Part shown: in pieces, positions 16,576 through 25,215 of the stretch
How positions within the stretch are numbered: the stretch's first letter is position 1
Layout of the letters: the number at the start of each line of letters is the position of its first letter
Origin: Xanthomonas cissicola
GTDB taxonomy: Bacteria; Pseudomonadota; Gammaproteobacteria; Xanthomonadales; Xanthomonadaceae
Reading direction: 5' to 3'
Length of the DNA stretch: 64,000 nt
Assembly: GCF_008801575.1 (NCBI RefSeq)
Contig: NZ_VZPL01000002.1
Span: forward strand, 62,001 to 126,000
Position numbers and translations under genes: made by a program
The notes under the pieces: generated by a model
What the model saw: the letters and a program-made list of their open reading frames with translations, nothing else
The model's database searches: none
Told to the model about the DNA's origin: nothing

Positions 16576-17841
16576 TCACCGCGACTGCAGGCTCGGCACC
16601 GCGTCGCTCACATGGGCGTGGCGGCGCATGATCCAGTTGAACAACGGCGTGGCCATCAGCGTGGACAGGATCGCCATCAGCACCAGCACCGAGAACAGGC
16701 CCTGCTCGATTACACCCGCCTGCAAGCCGATGTTGATGATGATCAGCTCCATCAACCCGCGTGCATTCATCAGCGAACCGATCGCCATGGCGTCGCGGTT
16801 GTTCTCGCCGGTGGCACGCGCCGCGGCCCAGCAGGCCACGCCCTTGCCGATGAACGATGCGGCCAGGATCGCCACGCCGGCCAGCATGATCTGCGGCTGC
16901 AGCAACACGCTGAGCTGGGTTTTCAAGCCCGAGTAGGTGAAGAACATCGGCAGCAACAGCACCACGACGAATGGCTGCAGCATCTCGCGCAGCTTCTCGG
17001 TCAATGCGCCCCTGGGCAGGCAGACACCGAGCAGGAAACCGCCGAACACTGCATGGATGCCGATCGCATCCATCGCCCAGGCGCTGGTGCAGAACAGGAT
17101 CAGCACCACCGCCAGGACACTGTTGCTCAGCGGCTGGCCTGGCACCACATGATCGGCCAGCCGCTTGAGCAGATGCCGGCCGACGAAAATCATGAAGACC
17201 GCATAGCCGATGCCGCCGCCGATGGCCAGGTAGGCACTGCCCCAACTACCGCCGAAACTGGCCAGCACCACGGCCAGAATGCACCACGCTGCAGCATCGT
17301 CGAACGCGCCAGCGGTCAGCGCCAAGGTGCCCAACGGGCTATTGGTCAGACCGCGTTCGTGGATGATGCGCGCCAGCATCGGAAAGGCGGTGATCGCGAT
17401 CGCCGCGCCCAGGAACAACGACGCTTCGGTCAGCTTGGCCTTTTCCGAAAACAGGCCATCCACGTTGATCAACCACGGGCACATGGCAAACGCCAGCAGG
17501 AACGGCACCGCGATGCCCGCCATCGACACGCTCATGGCGCTGCGATAGCGCGCGCGAAAGTGGTCGCCGCGGAAATCGGTTCCGACCAGGAACATGTACA
17601 GGCCCACGCCGAACTGCGCGAACACATACAGCACGTCCAAGGTCTGCTTGGGGAACAGGGCCGCCTGCGCGCCCCGCGCCAGCAAGCCGAACAACGAGGG
17701 CCCCAGCATCACGCCGGCAATCATTTCCCCCACCACCTGCGGTTGCCCGAGGCGCTTGGCCAGCATGCCGACCAGCCGGCATACCAACAAAATCGCGGCC
17801 GCCTGCAAAAAGAAGTACACCGACATCTGCGGAGTGGTCAT
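16576..17841 (-). CDS. Kef-type cation/proton antiporter (CPA2 family)
   Basis: A 421-residue polytopic protein starting MTTPQMSVYFFLQAAAIL with about twelve hydrophobic segments. Family hallmarks are VVGEMIAGVMLGPSLFG, FVGVGLYMFLVG-like helix residues around GVGLYMFLVGTDF, GAFDDAAAWCILA (the acidic DD ion-binding motif) and a final MRRHAHVSDAV tail. There is no C-terminal nucleotide-binding (RCK/TrkA-N) domain, unlike KefB/KefC, so it is the short CPA2 type and not glutathione-gated. It would exchange Na+ or K+ for H+ in the inner membrane. It is a single gene convergent with the kinase. Confidence 0.9.
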   Translation of the reverse strand: MTTPQMSVYFFLQAAAILLVCRLVGMLAKRLGQPQVVGEMIAGVMLGPSLFGLLARGAQAALFPKQTLDVLYVFAQFGVGLYMFLVGTDFRGDHFRARYRSAMSVSMAGIAVPFLLAFAMCPWLINVDGLFSEKAKLTEASLFLGAAIAITAFPMLARIIHERGLTNSPLGTLALTAGAFDDAAAWCILAVVLASFGGSWGSAYLAIGGGIGYAVFMIFVGRHLLKRLADHVVPGQPLSNSVLAVVLILFCTSAWAMDAIGIHAVFGGFLLGVCLPRGALTEKLREMLQPFVVVLLLPMFFTYSGLKTQLSVLLQPQIMLAGVAILAASFIGKGVACWAAARATGENNRDAMAIGSLMNARGLMELIIINIGLQAGVIEQGLFSVLVLMAILSTLMATPLFNWIMRRHAHVSDAVPSLQSR

Positions 17842-17986
17842 GCGTGCGGCAACATCCCTGAAAAGTGCGCAGATCGTAACCGGAGCTGCCGCACTTCGAT
17901 AGCGTGCGGCTGCCGTGGCGATCCAAGCCCATCTGCGCGCTTGGGCCCGCCAGGCGCAGCGCGAAGGTCATCCGCGCTTGCCTGCA

Positions 17987-19582
17987 TCATTTGCCCGCAG
18001 CGGTCGGCATCGGCACCGGCGTCAGCACCAGGTCCTGGAAATCGAAGCTGAAATCGGTCAACGGCGAAATCGGCTCCATGCGCATCTCGCGCACCGCGCC
18101 ATCCGGGGTCAGCGCGAAATTGACGAAGGCATCGGCATTCAAGGAGCGGTCGTCCCAGCGCACGATGAAGCTGTCGTGCTGCCAATGCTCCAGCGTGCCC
18201 ACCAACTGGGCGGTCTTGGCGAACTGCAGGCGCAGCCGCTTGCCGTCCTGCACAATCGCCACATCGCCATACCAGGGGTCGCGATAGGTGGCCGCGTAAC
18301 TGCGCAGCGGCAACGACGGCGTGGACCGCGACGCACGCGCGTCCTGGTGCTTGTTCCAACTCGCGTCCGCATCGCTATCGGCCTTCTCCACCAGCTTGGC
18401 GTAAGCGGCGGTCCAATCGGTGGACGGCACCTGCAAGAACGCATCCAGCACCTGGAAGGTCACCGCATTGAACGCTGCGCCCACCTCCTGATTGGTCAAC
18501 ACCACCACACCCAGCTTCTGATCCGGCAGCAGCGTCAGGCGCGACACCATGCCGGGCCAGCCGCCGGTGTGCCAGACCATGCGATGGCCGCGGTAATCGC
18601 TCAGGCTCCAGCCCTCACCGTAGCCGGCGAAGTTCGGCCGCGCCGCGGCAAGCTCGGGCACCTGCACCTCGCCGATCGGGATCGGCGTGATCATCGACCA
18701 CATTTCCTGCTGACGCTTGGCGCTGAACAGGGGTTTGCCATCGGGCAGGATGCCGCCGGCCAGTTGCACATTCATCCACAGCGCCATGTCGTGCACGCTG
18801 GAATAGATGCCGCCGGCGCCGGAGTTGTTGGACCAGGTCAGCGGCGCCACCGTGCGCAGCTCGGTAAAGTCGTACTTGGCATGCCCGACTGCGGCGTGAT
18901 CGCCGGGCTGCAGATGGTCGGCGTTGAAGCGCGTGCCGCGCATGCCCACCGGGTCGAAGATGCGTTGCTGCAGAAATGCCGCGTAACTCTGCCCGGAGAC
19001 CTGCTCGATCACCTTCTGGGCGACTGCGTACAGGATGTTGTCGTACGCATAGCGGTCGCGAAAACCGCCCTTCAGCGGCACCTTGGCCAGGCGCTGCACG
19101 ACCTCTTCGGTGGTGTAGCTGGTGCTGGGCCAGAACAATAAATCGCCTGCCCCCAGACTCAGGCCGCTGCGGTGCGCCAGCAGATCGCGGATGCGCATCT
19201 GCCCGCTCACATACGGGTCTGACATGCGGAACCACGGCAGATGGTCGATGACCTTGTCATCGAGCGAGAGCTTGCCTTCATCGGCCAGAATCGACAGCGA
19301 TGCGGCAGTGAACGCCTTGGTATTGGAGGCAATCGCAAACAACGTGTCGGCCTGCACCGGCGCGGGCTTGCCGGTCTCGCGCACGCCATAGCCGCGCTCC
19401 AGCACCACCTGGCCGTCCTTGACGATGGCCACCGCAATACCGGGCACGTCGAACTGCTTGCGCACGCGTTCCATCTGCGCATCGAACTGCTGCATGCCGG
19501 CGGGGAGTTCGGCCGCGTGCGTTGTCGTCACCAAGCTTGCCACCATCAGCACGCCCCCACTCAGCCATCGGTTCAAGGTCAC
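17987..19582 (-). CDS. Secreted serine hydrolase, class C beta-lactamase fold
   Basis: A 531-residue protein with a signal peptide ending THA (residues about 1-23). The penicillin-binding/beta-lactamase C motifs are present: S86-N-T-K89 (SxxK), Y180-D-N182 (YxN) and H338-T-G-G (the KTG-like box), so the active site looks complete. A C-terminal beta domain of about 130 residues follows (about 400-531), of the kind often attached to these hydrolases (DUF3471-like). In this family the activities are esterase, D-aminopeptidase or peptidoglycan-directed hydrolysis, more often than true beta-lactamase. It is periplasmic by prediction. RraA lies just upstream on the same strand, 22 bases away. Confidence 0.9.
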   Translation of the reverse strand: MTLNRWLSGGVLMVASLVTTTHAAELPAGMQQFDAQMERVRKQFDVPGIAVAIVKDGQVVLERGYGVRETGKPAPVQADTLFAIASNTKAFTAASLSILADEGKLSLDDKVIDHLPWFRMSDPYVSGQMRIRDLLAHRSGLSLGAGDLLFWPSTSYTTEEVVQRLAKVPLKGGFRDRYAYDNILYAVAQKVIEQVSGQSYAAFLQQRIFDPVGMRGTRFNADHLQPGDHAAVGHAKYDFTELRTVAPLTWSNNSGAGGIYSSVHDMALWMNVQLAGGILPDGKPLFSAKRQQEMWSMITPIPIGEVQVPELAAARPNFAGYGEGWSLSDYRGHRMVWHTGGWPGMVSRLTLLPDQKLGVVVLTNQEVGAAFNAVTFQVLDAFLQVPSTDWTAAYAKLVEKADSDADASWNKHQDARASRSTPSLPLRSYAATYRDPWYGDVAIVQDGKRLRLQFAKTAQLVGTLEHWQHDSFIVRWDDRSLNADAFVNFALTPDGAVREMRMEPISPLTDFSFDFQDLVLTPVPMPTAAGK

Positions 19583-19604
19583 TGCATCACCTTCAGGTTA
19601 TTGG

Positions 19605-20696
<1,092 letters not shown>

Positions 20697-21530
20697 ATGA
20701 CCGATCTGTTCGCTTCCGCACCGCCCGCCCTCGAAGGCATCCACATCGGCATTGGTGGCTGGGTCTATGCGCCGTGGCGCGCGGGCATGTTCTACCCGGA
20801 AGGGCTGGTGCAGCGCCGCGAGCTGGAATACGCAAGTCGCCACGTCACCGCCATCGAGATCAACGGAACCTATTACGGCACGCAGAAGCCGGCCACCTAC
20901 GCAAAGTGGCGCGATGAAGTGCCGCCCGGCTTCGTGTTCTCGGCCAAGGCGCCGCGCCGCATTACCCAGTCGCGCAAGCTGGCTGGCACCCAGGCGCAGG
21001 TGGAAGATTTCATCGGCGGCATTGTCGAGCTCGGCGATACCCTTGGCCCACTGGTGTGGCAATTCGAACAAGGGCACCGGCTGCAGGCCGACGATCTGGA
21101 CGCGTTCTTGTCGTTGCTGCCCAAGCGTGCAGGCACGCGTGCGCTGCGCCATGTGCTGGAGATCCGCGACCACGATGCGGTGGATGCCTCGCTGCTCGCA
21201 TTGGTGCGCGGCCATGGCGTGGCCACGGTGTTTACCGATTCGGATGAGCACCCCTCATTCGCCGATCTCTCCACGGATTTCGTTTATGCGCGTCTGATGC
21301 GCAGCCAGGCGCGCCTGACTGCGGGGTATCCGGCGCCGGCACTGGCGCGCTGGGCAGAGCGCATCCAGGCCTGGCGTCGTGGCGAAGACCCGGCCGACCT
21401 GCCGCACGTGGATGCTTCCACAGCGCCGGCACGGCAGCCGCGCGAGGTCTTCGTGTTTTTCATCAGTGCGGCGAAAGAACGCAACCCGGCGGCGGCGATG
21501 GCGCTGTTGAAAGAATTGTCGGCGCGTTAG
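20697..21530 (+). CDS. DUF72 family protein
   Basis: A 277-residue cytoplasmic protein starting MTDLFASAPPALEGIHIGIGGWVY. The motif GIGGWVYAPWRAGMFYPEGL and the following AIEINGTYYGTQKPATYAKW are diagnostic of the DUF72 family, a TIM-barrel-like fold. The glycosidase-like barrel has an acidic centre, but the function has never been established. The stop codon TAG at 21528-21530 is also the first three bases of a repeat end (see the repeat at 21528). No operon partner is seen. Confidence 0.88.
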   Translation: MTDLFASAPPALEGIHIGIGGWVYAPWRAGMFYPEGLVQRRELEYASRHVTAIEINGTYYGTQKPATYAKWRDEVPPGFVFSAKAPRRITQSRKLAGTQAQVEDFIGGIVELGDTLGPLVWQFEQGHRLQADDLDAFLSLLPKRAGTRALRHVLEIRDHDAVDASLLALVRGHGVATVFTDSDEHPSFADLSTDFVYARLMRSQARLTAGYPAPALARWAERIQAWRRGEDPADLPHVDASTAPARQPREVFVFFISAAKERNPAAAMALLKELSAR

Positions 21531-21600
21531 AGCAGTTCGCAACGCGACTGCGCAGCCGCGATGCGGGCGCCGCCGGCACTCGGACCCGGCAGGTTCCACG
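21528..21600. repeat. Intergenic repeat remnant starting at the DUF72 stop codon
   Basis: Sequence TAGAGCAGTTCGCAACGCGACTGCGCAGCC, followed by CGATGCGGGCGCCGCCGGCACTCGG, matches the end and core of the 41441-41585 element read in reverse complement. Only one side of the element is recognisable. The first three bases are the stop codon of the preceding gene. Confidence 0.5.
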
Positions 21601-21931
21601 CGTGCGCTCGGCGTCTGCATGCGGCATCCACAGCCATCTGACGACGGGTTGCTGTTGTATGAGCCGCTCTTGGTCCGCGCATGCAATCGGCGACGATCGA
21701 TGCGGCCGTCTCTGGAGCGCAGCGTTGATCGAAGAGGTGCAGCGATCGATCGCGGCGTGAGGCGGTGCATCGCTCGTCGGCCATCTTGCCGTGATGTAAG
21801 CCGGTCGATGGCTGGCGGGTCGCGCGATGACGGCTCGACAGCCGGGTCAGCCATCCCCTCGCCCCGCCGCTGCACACTGGCGCCGCTTCCCTCGCAGCGC
21901 AACATCACGCACTTTTCGGCGACAATGGCGC
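21601..21931. other. Non-coding stretch before the EamA gene
   Basis: About 330 bases with no supported gene. A longer in-frame start for the downstream permease (21827) is rejected because its first 35 residues are proline/arginine-rich and not hydrophobic. The gene's promoter should lie here. No operator was recognised. Confidence 0.4.
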
Positions 21932-22879
21932 ATGCCCACGACCGACCTGCGCAAGGCGCAACTGCAAATCCACTTCTGCGTCCTGCTTTGGGGCATCACC
22001 GCGATCCTGGGCAAGCTGATCACGCTGCAGGCTTTGCCGCTGGTGTGGTGGCGCATGTTGATCGTGGTGGTGGCACTGGCCTTGTGGCCACGCGTGTGGC
22101 GCGGGCTGCGCGGCTTGTCCGGGCGTGTGGTGCTGGGCTATTGCGGCATCGGCGCGCTGGTGGCCTTGCACTGGCTCACCTTCTACGGCGCGATCAAGCT
22201 GGCCAATGCGTCGGTGGCGGCGACCTGTATCGCACTGGCGCCGGTTTTCACGGCAGTGATCGAGCCATTGGTCACGCATCGCCCGTTCCGTCCGCGCGAG
22301 TTGTTGTTCGGGCTGGCCGTATTGCCCGGCGTGGCGCTGGTCGTCGGCGGGGTGCCGGACGGCATGCGGGCCGGCGTGGTGGTGGGCGCGATTTCGGCGG
22401 TGTTCGTCGGGCTATTCGGCTCGCTCAACAAGCGCATGGTGGCGCATGCCGACCCGCTCACCGTCACCGCGCTGGAACTGGGCGCCGGCACGTTGACCCT
22501 GACCCTGCTTGCACCGGCGATGCCGCTGCTGCTGCCGGCGTTGCATGGCGATCTGCTGGTGGTGCCCAGCCTGCACGATGGCGTGTTGCTGCTGGCGTTA
22601 TCGCTGGCCTGCACCTTGCTGCCCTTCGCGCTGGCGCTGGTGGCGTTGCGGCATCTGAGCGCCTATTCGGTGCAACTGGTGACCAATCTCGAACCGGTCT
22701 ACGCCATCGTGCTGGCGATCGCGCTGCTGGGCGAACAACGCGAACTGACCCTGCAGTTCTATCTCGGCGTGGCGATCATTCTCGGCGCGGTGTTCCTGCA
22801 TCCGGTCCTGGAGCGTCGGCGCACCGCTGCGCACCCGGAATTGCTCGGCACAGCCGAGGCGAAGAATATCGTCGACTGA
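21932..22879 (+). CDS. EamA/RhaT family drug/metabolite exporter
   Basis: A 315-residue inner-membrane protein starting MPTTDLRKAQLQIHFCVLLWG, with ten predicted helices arranged as two EamA repeats. The first repeat opens with LLWGITAILGKLITL and WWRMLIV; the second ends with the family signature NLEPVYAIVLAIALLGE. It would export metabolites or drugs by an exchange mechanism. The start at 21932 is supported by the immediate hydrophobic onset after a short charged N-terminus, although no strong ribosome site is visible. It is a single gene. Confidence 0.9.
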   Translation: MPTTDLRKAQLQIHFCVLLWGITAILGKLITLQALPLVWWRMLIVVVALALWPRVWRGLRGLSGRVVLGYCGIGALVALHWLTFYGAIKLANASVAATCIALAPVFTAVIEPLVTHRPFRPRELLFGLAVLPGVALVVGGVPDGMRAGVVVGAISAVFVGLFGSLNKRMVAHADPLTVTALELGAGTLTLTLLAPAMPLLLPALHGDLLVVPSLHDGVLLLALSLACTLLPFALALVALRHLSAYSVQLVTNLEPVYAIVLAIALLGEQRELTLQFYLGVAIILGAVFLHPVLERRRTAAHPELLGTAEAKNIVD

Positions 22880-23042
22880 TTGCACGGCGCTGCAAGACCA
22901 CGCTTCTCCACAGCGACCGTTGCGTTGAAGCACGCCGATGTTCAAGCGGCATCGCGCGGCGTCAGCATCCCGGCGCGCAGCAATCGACGTTCCATGCGCT
23001 TGCCAGGCCACCTGCATCGGCAGGCGCGCAACCACGCCCACC

Positions 23043-24113
23043 CTACTCCAGCGCAACCACCTGATCGCGCCCGCCGCGCTTGGCCGCATACAGGGCCTGG
23101 TCGGCGCGCTTGATCAACGCCTCCACGCTTTCCTGCGGGTACAAGGTCGCCACACCGATACTCACCGTCACCGGCAGCGCGATCGTCATCGCCGCCACGC
23201 TCTGGCGCAGGTATTCGCATTGCACGCGTGCCTGCAGCAGATTCGCATTGGGCAGCAGCAACACGAATTCCTCGCCGCCATAACGGGCGATGGTGCCGGC
23301 ACCGGCCATATGCGCACGCAGCAGGGTAGACAGTTCGCGCAGCACGGCATCGCCCTGATCGTGCCCATGCACATCGTTGACGGTCTTGAAATGGTCCACG
23401 TCCAGCAGCGCGACCGACAGCGGTTGGCCCACCGCGCGCGTCTGTTCGGTGGCCGCCGCCAATGCCACCGCGAACGCACGCCGGTTGGGCAGGCCGGTCA
23501 AGGGATCGGTGCGGGTCTGTTCGACCAGGTCGGCGTGCAACGCATCCATCTGCGCGTAATAGCCGGCCATCTGCTGTTCGTACCATTCGCGCTCGTGCAG
23601 CTGCTGGCGCAACTGCCGGCCGGCCAGCCGCAACTCAAGCAGCTGCGAGGCCTGCCGCGACAATGCCTGCAAGGCCTCGCGCTGGTCTTCGCGCAGATGC
23701 GCCGGGGCCTGGTCGAACACGCACAGCGAACCCAGCGCCATGCCCTGGCTGGTCACCAGCGGCGCGCCGGCGTAGAAGCGCACCCCGCCGCTGCCCACCA
23801 CCATCGGATTATCGTGAAAGCGTGGGTCCAGCAAGGTGTCGTCCACCATCAGCACTTCGTCCGGGCGCAGGATCGCGTGCGCGCAGAACGAGATATCGCG
23901 CGGTGCTTCGCTGCGCGGCGCACCGTGCGCAGACTTGAACCACTGCCGGTCTTCGTCCACCAGCACCACCGCCGCCATCTGCGTCTCGCACAGCGTGGAG
24001 GCAATCATGGTCAGGTCGTCGAATGCCCGTTCGGCCGGCGAATCCAGCACGTCGTACTGGCGCAGCGCGGCCAGCCGCTCGGCCTCGTTGCTCGGCAATT
24101 CCGGTTTGATCAC
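23043..24113 (-). CDS. GAF-GGDEF diguanylate cyclase
   Basis: A 356-residue soluble protein. The GTG at 24113 is taken as the start because AGGGGGCGG lies just upstream; longer in-frame starts give arginine-rich non-conserved residues. Residues about 1-160 form a GAF sensor domain (starting LPSNEAERLAALRQYDVLDSP, a sequence common in these cyclases), then a coiled-coil signalling helix (160-200). The catalytic domain contains DPLTGLPNRRAF and the active-site GGEEF at 279-283. The inhibitory RxxD site five residues before the GG is absent (AGAG instead), so product inhibition is not expected. It should make cyclic di-GMP from GTP. Confidence 0.92.
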   Translation of the reverse strand: MIKPELPSNEAERLAALRQYDVLDSPAERAFDDLTMIASTLCETQMAAVVLVDEDRQWFKSAHGAPRSEAPRDISFCAHAILRPDEVLMVDDTLLDPRFHDNPMVVGSGGVRFYAGAPLVTSQGMALGSLCVFDQAPAHLREDQREALQALSRQASQLLELRLAGRQLRQQLHEREWYEQQMAGYYAQMDALHADLVEQTRTDPLTGLPNRRAFAVALAAATEQTRAVGQPLSVALLDVDHFKTVNDVHGHDQGDAVLRELSTLLRAHMAGAGTIARYGGEEFVLLLPNANLLQARVQCEYLRQSVAAMTIALPVTVSIGVATLYPQESVEALIKRADQALYAAKRGGRDQVVALE

Positions 24114-24377
24114 TGCCGCCCCCTGGCTGTTATCTGTGAAAGTATGCCGGAGCCCAGCCAGTGCCACCATCGGGCGGCCCCCCACTCTGCAGCACCGCAA
24201 GCGCCGCCCTGGCCGGCATCGGATGTTTCGAAGCGTGATCCATAGAGCGGGCGCAAACGCCCGGCACGGCGTTGCCCGTTGGGCGCGGCAGCACGGCACT
24301 GCAGCGGGGGCATGTGCCGTGTCCGAAAGGCCGGCTGTGCTGGCCTAACAGCGATGCAGTCGGCCCGGCACAGGCGC

Positions 24378-25100
24378 TTACCAATCGGTGCGTTGCGGCA
24401 GCAGCCCGCGCAATTCCGCATCGCTGAGGTTGCGCCACTGCCCCGGCTTGAGCGCAGCCAACTTGATGTTGTCGATGCGCACCCGGCGCAGTTGCGTCAC
24501 CCGGTAGCCGAACTCGGCAGCCATCAGGCGAATCTGTCGATTCAGGCCCTGCTCCAGCACGATGCGGAAGCCGAATTTGGCAATGCGCGCGGTGCGGCAC
24601 GGCAGCGTGGTTTCGTTGTGGATGCGCACGCCGCGCGCCATGCCGCGCAAGAATTCGTCGGTGACCGGCTTGTTGACCGCGACCAGGTATTCCTTCTGGT
24701 GGCGATTTTCCGCGCGCAGGATCTCGTTGACGATGTTGCCGTTGCTGGTCATCAGGATCAGCCCTTCGGAGTCCTTGTCGAGCCGGCCGATCGGGAAGAT
24801 GCGCTGCTCGTGACCGACGAATTCGACGATATTTCCCTTGACCGAACTCTCGGTGGTGCAGGTGATGCCCACCGGTTTGTTGAGCGCGATGTAGACGTGC
24901 TTGCGACCACCGAGCTTCTTGGCCTCGCGTATGCGTAGCGGCTGGCCATCCACCAGCACGGTATCTTCCTCGCCGACCACCGCGCCGGTGCCGGCGGGCA
25001 CGCCATTGACGGTGACCCTGCGTTCGCCGATCAGACGATCGGCCTCGCGGCGTGAGCAAAAGCCGGTTTCGGCGATGTATTTGTTGAGTCGGATCGTCAT
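24378..25100 (-). CDS. rluF: 23S rRNA pseudouridine synthase RluF
   Basis: A 240-residue protein starting MTIRLNKYIAETGFCSRREADRL, which is an S4 RNA-binding domain (about 1-60). The RsuA/RluB-E/F catalytic domain follows, with the aspartate D108 in GRLDKDSEGL that attacks the target uridine, and the KEYLVAV and QIRLMAAEFGYRV family motifs. RluF in E. coli modifies U2604 of 23S rRNA; the sequence matches this branch (KKLGGRKHVYIALNKPVGITCTT) better than RsuA. The repeat starting at 25120 lies just upstream of the start codon. Confidence 0.9.
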   Translation of the reverse strand: MTIRLNKYIAETGFCSRREADRLIGERRVTVNGVPAGTGAVVGEEDTVLVDGQPLRIREAKKLGGRKHVYIALNKPVGITCTTESSVKGNIVEFVGHEQRIFPIGRLDKDSEGLILMTSNGNIVNEILRAENRHQKEYLVAVNKPVTDEFLRGMARGVRIHNETTLPCRTARIAKFGFRIVLEQGLNRQIRLMAAEFGYRVTQLRRVRIDNIKLAALKPGQWRNLSDAELRGLLPQRTDW

Positions 25101-25119
25101 CTGCCAATTATCGGCGATT

Positions 25120-25215
25120 TAGAGCAGCCGACAAAACTACCGTGCAGCCGCCAGAGGCGTGTACACGCAGCACCGGCATGACGCTGCGGGAAGTCGCCTG
25201 GGTCAAGTGCGCTTA
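25120..25215. repeat. Intergenic repeat remnant between rluF and the GGDEF-EAL gene
   Basis: The left end TAGAGCAGCCGACAAAACTAC matches the terminus of the 41441-41585 element, and CCGTGCAGCCGCCAGAGGCG continues the core. The right side is more diverged but ends in TTA at 25213-25215, which is the stop codon (TAA) of the GGDEF-EAL gene read in reverse. Confidence 0.5.

Noticed and set aside
17987-19582. Calling the serine hydrolase an antibiotic-resistance beta-lactamase (AmpC)
   Set aside because: The motifs fit the wide class C fold, but the length (531), extra C-terminal domain and HTGG box point to an esterase/peptidase-type relative rather than AmpC.
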